Shown here piece by piece: positions 19,715-27,743 of a stretch of 64,000 nt of DNA (within the stretch, counting starts at the first letter, position 1; each line of letters opens with the position of its first letter). The DNA is taken from assembly GCF_900105185.1 (NCBI RefSeq), contig NZ_FNTJ01000001.1, forward strand, positions 2,500,501 through 2,564,500, written 5' to 3'. Position numbers and translations under genes: made by a program. A model generated the notes under the pieces. That model did not search any database, was not told the DNA's origin, and worked only from the letters and a program-made list of their open reading frames with translations. Origin of the DNA: Pseudomonas saponiphila (GTDB lineage: Bacteria; Pseudomonadota; Gammaproteobacteria; Pseudomonadales; Pseudomonadaceae).

Positions 19715-21727
19715 CTACAGCCTCGGCACCGGGCTCACCGTGGCATTGCGCCAGGCGGTCTGCAACTGCTCGTTGAGCAGCGCCGGCACCTGCTTGTCGG
19801 GCTGGTTTTCCAGGCTCAGCTTCAAGCCGTTGAGGGAGCGGCCGCTGAGGCGATTGCCCGCCAGGTCCTCACGGAACACCTGTTCCGCCTCGGCGTACTG
19901 TTTCTGCTCCAGCAAGGCGTAGCCGAGGGATTCGCGCAGGGTGTAGTACCAGTCCGGCGGCTCGTTGTAGGCCAGGGCGTCCTGCACTTGCACCGCCTTG
20001 CGCCAGGCAGCGATCTGCTGCTGGCCGGCATCGCCGGTCAGGGCCTGCAGGTCGGCGTTCAGCCCCCCCTGATCGTTGTTGAACACCTGGTTGCCCAGGC
20101 TCTTGAGGGCGGCCAGCTCCAGCGGACCGGCGGCGCCGGCCTGGGCGCGGTTGAGCAGGGTCAGGTTGGCGATGCGCAGCAGCTGCAACGCCGGGTTGTT
20201 GCCGTATTGCAGGGCGTCCTTGCCGGTCAACGGCTGGGGCGAGCTGGCGACTGCTTGCCAGAACCCCTTCAGGGCATCGCGGGCCCCGTCCTTGCTCAAG
20301 TCCGGAGCGCCCAGTTGCCGGTACGCCTGGGCATAGGCCTTCATCAGCTGGGTGTAGGGCTTGCTCAGGTCCTGCCAGTCCGGGTTCGCCGCCTTGCACG
20401 TCTGGTTGATGGTCGCAAGGCCGGCGTCGATCTTCGGTTCGATCCGCGCCAGGGCATTCCAGTCCTCGAAGCGCGCGGCGAAGTAGTAGGGCACGGCGTA
20501 GAAGTAGTCGGTCTTGGTCTTCAGCTCGTCGCGGTATTGCTGGCAGAGGAAGGGCACGGCGGAGTACTGGGTGGTGTTTTCCACCAGTTCCTCGGCCATG
20601 TTCAGGGATTCGTTCTGCCGTCCCTCGATGGACAGGGTCCAGGTCAGGAAGTGCAGGTTGTGCCCCAGGTAGTGCAGGGCATAGGGGCTTTGCGGCTGCA
20701 CCTGGTGGGCGTAGGCGCGGTCCACCGAGACGGCGGTGTAGTTGGCCACGCTGGCCAGGTTGTTGTTGCCGGTGCGCTGGTAGATGTGCGAGGCCATGTG
20801 CACCAGATGGCCGATGGCCGGGTTCTGCTCGCGGAAGCGATTGGCCATGGGCAGGCCGCTGTCGGGGAACGGCGATTCCTCGATGGCGTGAATGTAGAAG
20901 TGATTGGCCCCGGTGTGCTGCTGGTCCTGCACCAGCACCCGGTTGAGCACTTGCAGGGCCTCGTAGGCGGCGTCGGTCGGCTTGACCTGGTTGGACACCG
21001 CCTCGGTGCCGTCCCACCATTTCCACGGGTCGCGGCTGAGCAGAGCGTCGGCGTACAGGGTCGCGGCATCGAGGTCGTCGAAGTAGTTTTCCGACAGGGC
21101 TTTCATGGCGGCGGCGTAGCGCTGGTTACCCTCATCGCCGAGGCTGACCCGGCCGTCCTTTTCGCTATACAGGCTCAGCAGCGCCTTGGCGTAATCCACC
21201 TCGCGCTGCAGCTGGCGCTGGCTGAAGGCGGCTTGTGCGGCGCTGTCCTTGAGCCGGGCGCTGGCGTGCTCCAGGGCGATCTGCGCCGAGCGGTAGGCCA
21301 GCTGGTTGCAACCTTTGGTGGCGACGCTGTTGATGTTGGAGTTGGCCGACAGCGCGATGCCCCAATAGGGCATGGCCGAGCCCTCGTCGAAACGGCTGGC
21401 CTGGTAGAAGGCGCGGATCGCCGCGGAAAAGTTGAAGCCGTATTGCAGGGCCATGCCCTGGCTGTAGAAGGCCTGGACCTGTTCCGGTTGCTTGAGGCTG
21501 ACCAGGGGGTAGCGGGTGCCGCCCAGGCCCGAGAGCAGTTGGTCGCCCTCGGTGTCCTGGGGGCTGACGCACTGGTGAAGCACTTGCAGGTAGGGCGTGT
21601 CCGGCGCTACCGGGGTGAAGCCGTCACTGTGGTCATCGGCACCGTGGTGCATGCTGTGGGCCAGGGCGCCGGCGCTGGCCAGCAGCAGGCCGGCGGCCAG
21701 GGTCGAGCGCAGAGAGGGGACGTCCAT
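19715..21727 (-). CDS. Secreted TPR-repeat protein, function unknown
   Basis: A 670-residue protein with a cleavable signal peptide (residues 1-23, ending GALAHS) and a short His/Asp-rich mature N-terminus (HSMHHGADDHSDG). The body is helical with TPR-like repeats, for example AFYSQGMALQYGFNFSAAIRAF and, near the end, YTLRESLGYALLEQKQYAEAEQVFREDL. A segment HASHIYQRTGN-like (MASHIYQRTGNNNLA) and HYLGHNLHFL are conserved in this family in my recollection, but no function is established. The start at 21727 has AAGGAG upstream. It lies downstream of the decarboxylase on the same strand, separated by a REPIN. Confidence 0.75.
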   Translation of the reverse strand: MDVPSLRSTLAAGLLLASAGALAHSMHHGADDHSDGFTPVAPDTPYLQVLHQCVSPQDTEGDQLLSGLGGTRYPLVSLKQPEQVQAFYSQGMALQYGFNFSAAIRAFYQASRFDEGSAMPYWGIALSANSNINSVATKGCNQLAYRSAQIALEHASARLKDSAAQAAFSQRQLQREVDYAKALLSLYSEKDGRVSLGDEGNQRYAAAMKALSENYFDDLDAATLYADALLSRDPWKWWDGTEAVSNQVKPTDAAYEALQVLNRVLVQDQQHTGANHFYIHAIEESPFPDSGLPMANRFREQNPAIGHLVHMASHIYQRTGNNNLASVANYTAVSVDRAYAHQVQPQSPYALHYLGHNLHFLTWTLSIEGRQNESLNMAEELVENTTQYSAVPFLCQQYRDELKTKTDYFYAVPYYFAARFEDWNALARIEPKIDAGLATINQTCKAANPDWQDLSKPYTQLMKAYAQAYRQLGAPDLSKDGARDALKGFWQAVASSPQPLTGKDALQYGNNPALQLLRIANLTLLNRAQAGAAGPLELAALKSLGNQVFNNDQGGLNADLQALTGDAGQQQIAAWRKAVQVQDALAYNEPPDWYYTLRESLGYALLEQKQYAEAEQVFREDLAGNRLSGRSLNGLKLSLENQPDKQVPALLNEQLQTAWRNATVSPVPRL

Positions 21728-21755
21728 GCGGGTTTGCTCCTTGAAGGACACGCTC

Positions 21756-21803
21756 GGTAGGAGCCGGCTTGCCGACCTGTTCGCCGGCACGCCGGCTCCT
21801 ACC
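21756..21803. repeat. Single REPIN hairpin between the decarboxylase and the TPR gene
   Basis: GGTAGGAGCCGGCTTGCC and GGCACGCCGGCTCCTACC form inverted arms within 48 bp. It is the same REP family as the two tandem arrays. It lies 29 bp upstream of the TPR start codon, so it may separate expression of the two genes. Confidence 0.9.
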
Positions 21804-21832
21804 GAGAAACGGGTAATGACAACGGCCGGGGT

Positions 21833-23563
21833 TCAGTCGTTGTCGTGGCTGTGGCGGGCGACGAACTGCTCGCCATCCGGCTGGGCCAGGCGCTTGATCT
21901 GCGGCGCCAGGTCCCGCTGGGGAATCACCACCTGGATCAGCGCCGGGCGATCCTTGAGCGCCAGCAGTTGCGGCAGCAACTGTTCCAGCCCGGAGCGGGT
22001 CGAGACTTTGAAGCCCTCGGCGCCAAAGCCTTTGGCCAGGGCCAGGTAATCCCAGCCGGGCAGGATGTCGAATGGGGCGAACTGGCCGCCCGGCTTGAAG
22101 GCGCTGATGTCGACGAAGGCCTGCTCGATGGCGTACACCTCGTTGCTCATGACGAACACCAGGGCGTTGACCCGGTTGCGCACCAGGGTCGACAGCGACT
22201 GGCAGATCATCATGAAGCCGCCGTCTCCGGCCACCACGATGGGCCGTCGGCCACTGGCCATGGCCACCCCCAGGGCGCAGCCGGTCTCGTGGCCCAGGGA
22301 GCCCCAGATGGCATCGGCGACAAAGCTGTCCCGGGGCAGGCCGTTGATGTTGCTGGCCGCATACAGCGCCGAGCTTTCACCGAGGATCAGGCTGCTGCCC
22401 GACCACAGGTTCTGCTGCCGGGCAAAGCCGTCGAGGATCTCCAGGAACAGCTCGTAGCCCAGGGCATCGTCGGCCAGGCCCTGTTGTAGCAGGGGCGGGC
22501 GCACGGGTTCAGGGGCGTGGTTGCGCAGCGGGTAGTCGCTGTCCAGGCCCATGACCCCCAGCAGCCTTTGCAGGTAGTGCGCCAGTGGCACGTGGGGGTA
22601 GTACTGCAGGCCGGTGCGGGCCAGCTGGCTGTTGACCAGGATGATCCGGCTGAAATCCTGGTTCAGCAGTTGCAGGTAGTCGTCGGTGAAGATCACCCCC
22701 AGGGCCAGGATGCAGTCCACGTCCTGCATAAAGGCCTGGGTCCATGGCCGCGACGCGGTGCCGGCGTAGGTGCCGATGAACTGCGGGTGACTTTCGTCGA
22801 CCACGGTCTTGGCTTCCAGGGTGGTGGTGAACGGCAGGCCGCTGGCCTCGATCAGGCGCATCGCCTGCTCCTGCAGGCCATAACGGGCGATCTCGATGCC
22901 GAGCATGATCAGCGGCGCGCGGGCGCCGTCCAGGCGCAGCAGGCTGGCGTCGATGGCCGCTTTCAGCGAATCCTCGTCGCACCGCGCTGGCAGCGCCTGC
23001 AGTTCGCCTTGCGGTCGTGGGCTGGGCTCGCCCCAGACGTTCTGCCAGGCCTCCAGGTAGATCGGCCGGCGCTCGCTGATGGCCTTGACCAGCGCCTCAT
23101 CGATCAGCGCCGGGGCGCTACTGCTGTCATCGAGGATCAGGCTGGCCACGGTCACCGGCTCGAAGACCTTGCGGCCCACCTCCAGATCACCGGTGGAATG
23201 GTGGAACAGCACATCCTGGGACCAGATCAGCTCGCGGTTCTGCGCCGTGGGGCTGGCGCTGATCAGCACCACCGGGTTGCGTTCGACGTAGGCGCCGGCG
23301 ATGGCGTTCAGGCCGCTGAAGGTGCCGACGCTGTATTGCAGCGATACCGCGCCAATCCCGGCGTAGCGGGCATAGCCATCGGCCGCGTAGGCCGCGGCCA
23401 TTTCGTTGATTTCGCCCACCGCGTCGATGCCGTCGAAGTCTTCCAGGGCCGACATGAAATGCGAAACGTAGTCCCCCGGCACCTGGAATACCTTGCGCAG
23501 GCCCAGTTGCTGCAGGCGGGTCAGCAGGTAGTCGGCAACGGTAAAGCTGTCATTGCTGGCCAT
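21833..23563 (-). CDS. Thiamine diphosphate-dependent 2-oxo-acid decarboxylase (indolepyruvate/phenylpyruvate type)
   Basis: A 576-residue enzyme of the pyruvate/indolepyruvate decarboxylase family. It has the ThDP-activating Glu51 in GEINEMAAAYAADGYAR, the active-site His pair at 121-122 (LFHHSTGD), and the ThDP/Mg motif GDGGFMM...N with MSNEVYAIEQ. It converts a 2-oxo acid to an aldehyde and CO2. Its start lies 14 bp inside the 3' end of the amine oxidase gene, so the two are translationally coupled. Substrate cannot be set from sequence; an aromatic or branched oxo acid made by the amine oxidase is the natural guess. Confidence 0.9.
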   Translation of the reverse strand: MASNDSFTVADYLLTRLQQLGLRKVFQVPGDYVSHFMSALEDFDGIDAVGEINEMAAAYAADGYARYAGIGAVSLQYSVGTFSGLNAIAGAYVERNPVVLISASPTAQNRELIWSQDVLFHHSTGDLEVGRKVFEPVTVASLILDDSSSAPALIDEALVKAISERRPIYLEAWQNVWGEPSPRPQGELQALPARCDEDSLKAAIDASLLRLDGARAPLIMLGIEIARYGLQEQAMRLIEASGLPFTTTLEAKTVVDESHPQFIGTYAGTASRPWTQAFMQDVDCILALGVIFTDDYLQLLNQDFSRIILVNSQLARTGLQYYPHVPLAHYLQRLLGVMGLDSDYPLRNHAPEPVRPPLLQQGLADDALGYELFLEILDGFARQQNLWSGSSLILGESSALYAASNINGLPRDSFVADAIWGSLGHETGCALGVAMASGRRPIVVAGDGGFMMICQSLSTLVRNRVNALVFVMSNEVYAIEQAFVDISAFKPGGQFAPFDILPGWDYLALAKGFGAEGFKVSTRSGLEQLLPQLLALKDRPALIQVVIPQRDLAPQIKRLAQPDGEQFVARHSHDND

Positions 23564-25289
23564 GGTCGATGCCCTCGTAGGCGAAGGTGGTGACCGCGTT
23601 CAAGGTCTTGCCGCAGTCCTGGCAGGGCAGGGCGCCGTCATCCGGGGTCAGTGCCGGCAGCAGGTCGTAGTTTTTCGGCAGCCAGTTGGGGCGTTTCAGG
23701 CCGAAGAACTCCTGCAGGGTCGACTCGGCCACGGTCAGCGCGCCCTCCACCCAGCCCTGGCCCATGGAATAGGCCTCGCCGACGATATGGATCTGCTGGT
23801 CGGCCACCGGCTTGCGCATGCGGTAGAGGATCTGCTCGATCCGGTAGTTGGCCTTCCATTCGTGCCAGCCGCCGCCGTAAGGATCGGCGTCCCAGGCGTG
23901 ATAGACCGCCGAATAGGGCCGTGGCAATTCCACCTGGTCATGCACCTGGGTGACTTGCATCTGCGCCACTCGGACCATTTCGTCGCTGACCTGGAACTGG
24001 CAGCGCGGCACCACCTCGGTGGCCTGCAACTGCCCGGCATGGCTGGACGGTACATGGCCGACAAAGGGCGCGCCGCCTTCCAGGCCCTTCCAGAAAGGCA
24101 CGGTGCCGATGTCGTTATAGGAGGCCATGAGCAGCGAGTTGAGGCTCGGCTCGCCGCCGGGCTGTTCGCATTCGGTGCCCATGTAGTAGACCTGGCGCAC
24201 CGGCAGGTCGGTGACCGAGCGCCCGGCCACCAGCCCGAGGCTGCGCCACCAGGGTTGCTCGTAGGCCAAAAACAGCTTGAACGCCGACTGCATCAGCACC
24301 GAGCCGAGGTTTTCCTTGAGCCAGGGATCGTCGAACAACGGCGCCTCGATCAACTCCAGCGCCCGGCGCGGCATGGCCAGAATGATCTGCCTGGCCTTCA
24401 CCACCTGGCTGCCGGTGGTGTCGCGGGTGTTGCCATCCTCGGTGACGGTGCTCTGGAAGTGCAGGCGATAGGGGAAGTCGCGGTCCTTGGCGTAGCTGAT
24501 TTTCACCAGGCGCTGGTTCATCTGCACCCGCTGCTTGGCGGGCAGCAGCCCCGGCAGTTTGGCGAACTTGGCCGCCAGGCTCAGGGGCAGGCTCTGGAAA
24601 CCCTTGGTCAGGGTCAGGAAGACGGTGTTGTCGCTGTATTCGGTGGCGGGCAACTGGGTCACCGCGCTGGCGTTGGCGACGTTGGCGTCATAGCCGCCGG
24701 CGTCCTTCATGAACTGGTAGCCCTCGTTGCTCATGACCCGGTACAGCAAGTCCCAGAAGCCGTACCTCCAGATCTCCTTGCCAAACACCTTGACCTGCAT
24801 CTGCTGGCACAGGCTGAGCTGGTCGAAGCCCGGGTACACGTAGTTCATCACCTTGACTTGCAGGTCCTCGGGGCCGAAGCCGCGCTCGGACCAGGCCAGG
24901 TCGTAGGGGATCTTGTGCGGCGCTTCCTTGAAGTCGCGGTAGCGGAAGCGTTTGCCCCGCAGGTAGAACAGGTTGTTCAGCGAGCCCACCGGCGGCGGTG
25001 CGCCCATGGGGAAGGGCTGGCTCGGCAGGCGCAACTGCTTGACCAGGTTGTCCACCAGCACATGGCCGCCGGGACCTGGGATGTAGCGCATGCCACCGAC
25101 TTCCGCGACCACGTTGGGCAGGCCCGGCAGGTTGATGCTGAACAGCCGGCCGCCGATGCGATCGCTGTATTCGAACAGGCCGACACGCAGTTTTTCACCT
25201 TGTTCATGTTGCAGGCGCCAGGCGCTGTAGGTGCCTGAAGCCCCCCCGCCGACAACCGCCACATCGAGTTCGAGTTCTGGAGTTTTCAT
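23550..25289 (-). CDS. FAD-dependent amine oxidase / L-amino acid oxidase-like
   Basis: A 579-residue flavoprotein. The Rossmann motif GGGASG is at 14-19, a Glu (40) is set to bind the FAD ribose, and RIGGRLFS follows at 44-51, the signature of the monoamine oxidase fold. The C-terminal FAD motif is GEAYSMGQGWVEGAL. The tail holds a Cys pair (CQDC). Members oxidise amines or amino acids to imines or oxo acids with H2O2. No signal peptide is visible. The start at 25289 follows a GGGAATTCCC region with weak ribosome binding. Coupled to a 2-oxo-acid decarboxylase, it is best read as an L-amino acid oxidase feeding it. Confidence 0.88.
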   Translation of the reverse strand: MKTPELELDVAVVGGGASGTYSAWRLQHEQGEKLRVGLFEYSDRIGGRLFSINLPGLPNVVAEVGGMRYIPGPGGHVLVDNLVKQLRLPSQPFPMGAPPPVGSLNNLFYLRGKRFRYRDFKEAPHKIPYDLAWSERGFGPEDLQVKVMNYVYPGFDQLSLCQQMQVKVFGKEIWRYGFWDLLYRVMSNEGYQFMKDAGGYDANVANASAVTQLPATEYSDNTVFLTLTKGFQSLPLSLAAKFAKLPGLLPAKQRVQMNQRLVKISYAKDRDFPYRLHFQSTVTEDGNTRDTTGSQVVKARQIILAMPRRALELIEAPLFDDPWLKENLGSVLMQSAFKLFLAYEQPWWRSLGLVAGRSVTDLPVRQVYYMGTECEQPGGEPSLNSLLMASYNDIGTVPFWKGLEGGAPFVGHVPSSHAGQLQATEVVPRCQFQVSDEMVRVAQMQVTQVHDQVELPRPYSAVYHAWDADPYGGGWHEWKANYRIEQILYRMRKPVADQQIHIVGEAYSMGQGWVEGALTVAESTLQEFFGLKRPNWLPKNYDLLPALTPDDGALPCQDCGKTLNAVTTFAYEGIDHGQQ

Positions 25290-25416
25290 GGGAATTCCCT
25301 TTCGGTCGGAGGCGGACACCGGCGTCCTGCCGAGGGCTAGTATTGTCGAGTTTTGGCGGAATTCCAGTTTGCCATCATTGGTGTTTTGGCCCCGTGTGGG
25401 CGGGGCTTTCGCAATG

Positions 25417-25429
25417 ATTGTCGGACAAT
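25417..25429. promoter_or_regulatory. Perfect palindrome ATTGTCGGACAAT, candidate LysR operator
   Basis: The 13-bp palindrome lies in the 273-bp divergent region between the amine oxidase start (25289) and the LysR start (25563). A half-site ATTGTC recurs at about 25343. The spacing and position suit a LysR-type regulator acting on the divergent genes. The same gap also contains a GCCCCG/CGGGGC hairpin at about 25389-25406. Confidence 0.45.
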
Positions 25430-25562
25430 ATGTCGAGGCTGGGGGCGGGCGCTCGAGCGGCGTGGCGGGACGTCGTTGAACAGGCTCGCCAGCCGCGCTA
25501 TCAGGTTGCACCGGGTGCGCCCGAGTGGGTAGTTTCCACGGACTGTGCACAAGGAACCTGCC

Positions 25563-26465
25563 ATGGCCCCGGACCTGACTTCCATCGAGTTGTTTCTCAA
25601 GGCCCTGACCCTGGGCAACCTGTCCCGGGCTGCCGAACAGTCGCACCTGTCGCTGTCCGCCGCCAGCCGGCGCCTGTCGCTCTTGGAGCAGCATTTCAAG
25701 GTGACGCTGCTGATCCGTACTTCCACCGGGGTCCAGCCCACGGCGGCAGGGCTGGCCCTGGCCGAGCACGCACGCGGCCTGCTGCGGGCGGTGGATGTGA
25801 TGCACGCCGACCTGGCCGACTTCGCCAAGGGCGCCACCGGCCGGGTCAGCCTGTATGCCAACAGCTCGGCCATGAGCCAGGAGCTGCCCCGGCAACTGAC
25901 CCAGTGGAGCGACCTGCATCCGGGCATTCGTGTGGACATCCGCGAGGAGCGCAGCCGCGAGATCCTCCTCGCCGTGCGTGACGGCATCGCCGATGTGGGC
26001 ATCGTCACCACCCGACCGCGGGGCCAGGACCTGCACTACATCCCTTATTGCCGCGACCGCCTGTGCCTGATCGTGCCCCAGGAGCACCCGTTCAAGATGA
26101 GCCGGGCGCGTTTCCAGGACCTGCTGGGCTACGACTTCGTCGGCCTGGAGGACAACGCCGCCATCACCCCGTTGATCACCGAAGCTGCGGCTGCGGTGAG
26201 CATGCCCCTGCGCCTGCGGGTGCAGGTGCGCAGCTTCGAGGCGGTGTGCCGGCTGATCGCCGCCGGGCAGGGTGTCGGGGTATTGCCCCAGGGCGCGGTG
26301 CAGATCTTTCGCAAGGAGATGGCCTTGCGTTTTATTGAAATCGACGACGCCTGGGCCGATCGGCAGATGTATCTCTGCCGGCGCCAGGAGCAGCCATCCC
26401 TGGCCAGTCGCGAGTTGTTCGACTACCTGGCCGGTTGCGGGCAGGCCGCGCCCACGGCTGGCTAG
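25563..26465 (+). CDS. LysR-family transcriptional regulator
   Basis: A 300-residue regulator. The N-terminal winged helix-turn-helix (about 5-62) has the typical AAEQSHLSLSAASRRLSLLEQ. The rest is the substrate-binding domain, with GFVGLED-like (YDFVGLEDNAAI) and GQGVGVLP motifs. I use the ATG at 25563 with AAGGA upstream rather than a GTG at 25545. It is divergent from the amine oxidase-decarboxylase pair and is upstream of the dehydrogenase/ALDH genes on its own strand, so either could be its target. The divergent pair is the more usual one. Confidence 0.92.
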   Translation: MAPDLTSIELFLKALTLGNLSRAAEQSHLSLSAASRRLSLLEQHFKVTLLIRTSTGVQPTAAGLALAEHARGLLRAVDVMHADLADFAKGATGRVSLYANSSAMSQELPRQLTQWSDLHPGIRVDIREERSREILLAVRDGIADVGIVTTRPRGQDLHYIPYCRDRLCLIVPQEHPFKMSRARFQDLLGYDFVGLEDNAAITPLITEAAAAVSMPLRLRVQVRSFEAVCRLIAAGQGVGVLPQGAVQIFRKEMALRFIEIDDAWADRQMYLCRRQEQPSLASRELFDYLAGCGQAAPTAG

Positions 26466-26495
26466 CCCCGGGTCGTCGCTGAACCTTGCAACCCT

Positions 26496-26516
26496 GCCTT
26501 CGAATTTTGCGAAGGC
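26496..26516. promoter_or_regulatory. Inverted repeat between LysR and the dehydrogenase gene
   Basis: GCCTTCG and CGAAGGC are perfect 7-bp arms around an AATTTTG loop. It starts 31 bp after the LysR stop, with no T tract. It may be a transcript-end hairpin of the LysR gene or an operator for the following operon. Confidence 0.4.
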
Positions 26517-26626
26517 GGTTTCCGTAATGAGCAATTCCCCGCCGTCTCTTCCTATGCCCAGAATGGGCTCGCCCGTGCGCTTGACCTGCCTCCATAACAA
26601 CAACACGTCAGACCAGGAGAGACGGC

Positions 26627-27739
26627 TTGTCCAGGATCAGTCCCGCTGTAAAACCTCCCCATCGCATCGCGGTGATCGCCGGTGACGGCATCGGCCGCGA
26701 GGTGGTTCCCGAAGGCTTGCGTGTGCTGGACGCCGTTAGCCGGCGCTTCGGCATCGCCTTGCAGTTCGATCATTTCAACTGGTGCAGCGAGCACTACCAG
26801 GCCCACGGCAGCATGATGCCCGCCGACTGGGCCGAGCAGATCGGCGACCACGAGGCGATCTTCTTCGGCGCCGTGGGCGCGCCAGACATCGTCCCCGACC
26901 ATATTGCGGTGTGGGATTCATTGCTGAAGATCCGCCGCCAGTTCGACCAGTACGTGAACCTCCGCCCGGTGCGGCTGATGCCCGGGGTGCCGTGCCCGCT
27001 GGCCGGGCGGGAGCCCGGCGACATCGATTTCATCGTGGTCCGGGAAAACACCGAGGGAGAATATTCCAGCGTCGGCGGCCGCATGTGGCAGGGCACCCCG
27101 CGGGAGATCGCCCTGCAAGAGTCGGTGTTCTCCCGCCACGGCGTCGACCGGGTGGTGCAGTACGCCTTCGAGCTGGCCAGCCGCCGGCCCCGGCGCAACC
27201 TGGTGGCGGCCACCAAATCCAATGGCATCGCCATCACCATGCCGTTCTGGGACGAGCGGGTGGAGGCACTGGCCAAGGCCTACCCCCAGGTCGACACGCG
27301 CAAGTTCCACATCGACATTCTCTGCGCGCACTTCGTCCAGCACCCGGACTGGTTCGATGTGGTGGTGGCCTCCAACCTGTTCGGCGACATCCTTTCCGAC
27401 CTTGGCCCGGCCTGCACCGGCACCATCGGCATCGCGCCCTCGGCCAACCTCAATCCGGAGCGCCTGTACCCCTCGCTGTTCGAGCCGGTGCATGGTTCGG
27501 CGCCGGATATCGCCGGGCTGGGCGTGGCCAACCCGATCGGCCAGATCTGGTCGGCGGCGCTGATGATCGAGCACCTGGGGCAGGGCGACGAGCTTTACCA
27601 GCGGGCCGCGGCGGCGATTGTCCAGAGCATCGAGACGGTGCTCGCCGAAGGCCCGCGCACCCGGGAAATGGGCGGCAATGCCAGCACCGTGGAAGTGGGC
27701 AGGGCGATTGCCGAATGTCTGGCTGGCAACAGGAGCTGA
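26627..27739 (+). CDS. Tartrate/D-malate dehydrogenase-like beta-decarboxylating dehydrogenase
   Basis: A 370-residue member of the isocitrate/isopropylmalate dehydrogenase family. The N-terminus has IAVIAGDGIGREVVPEG, the middle VVRENTEGEYS, the Mg/substrate Asp pair is in NLFGDILSDL, and GSAPDIAG lies near 290. The set matches tartrate dehydrogenase/D-malate dehydrogenase (TtuC/DmlA) best. These oxidise a 2-hydroxy acid and can decarboxylate it, using NAD. The start is a TTG at 26627 because AGGAG lies 7 bp upstream and no ATG is available before the conserved IAGDG. ALDH follows 4 bp after the stop. Confidence 0.85.
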   Translation: MSRISPAVKPPHRIAVIAGDGIGREVVPEGLRVLDAVSRRFGIALQFDHFNWCSEHYQAHGSMMPADWAEQIGDHEAIFFGAVGAPDIVPDHIAVWDSLLKIRRQFDQYVNLRPVRLMPGVPCPLAGREPGDIDFIVVRENTEGEYSSVGGRMWQGTPREIALQESVFSRHGVDRVVQYAFELASRRPRRNLVAATKSNGIAITMPFWDERVEALAKAYPQVDTRKFHIDILCAHFVQHPDWFDVVVASNLFGDILSDLGPACTGTIGIAPSANLNPERLYPSLFEPVHGSAPDIAGLGVANPIGQIWSAALMIEHLGQGDELYQRAAAAIVQSIETVLAEGPRTREMGGNASTVEVGRAIAECLAGNRS

Positions 27740-27743
27740 GCTG

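Noticed and set aside
19988..21760. A 590-residue plus-strand frame opposite the TPR gene
   Set aside because: Antisense shadow; no domain, no start signal, and the opposite strand has a signal peptide and TPR repeats.
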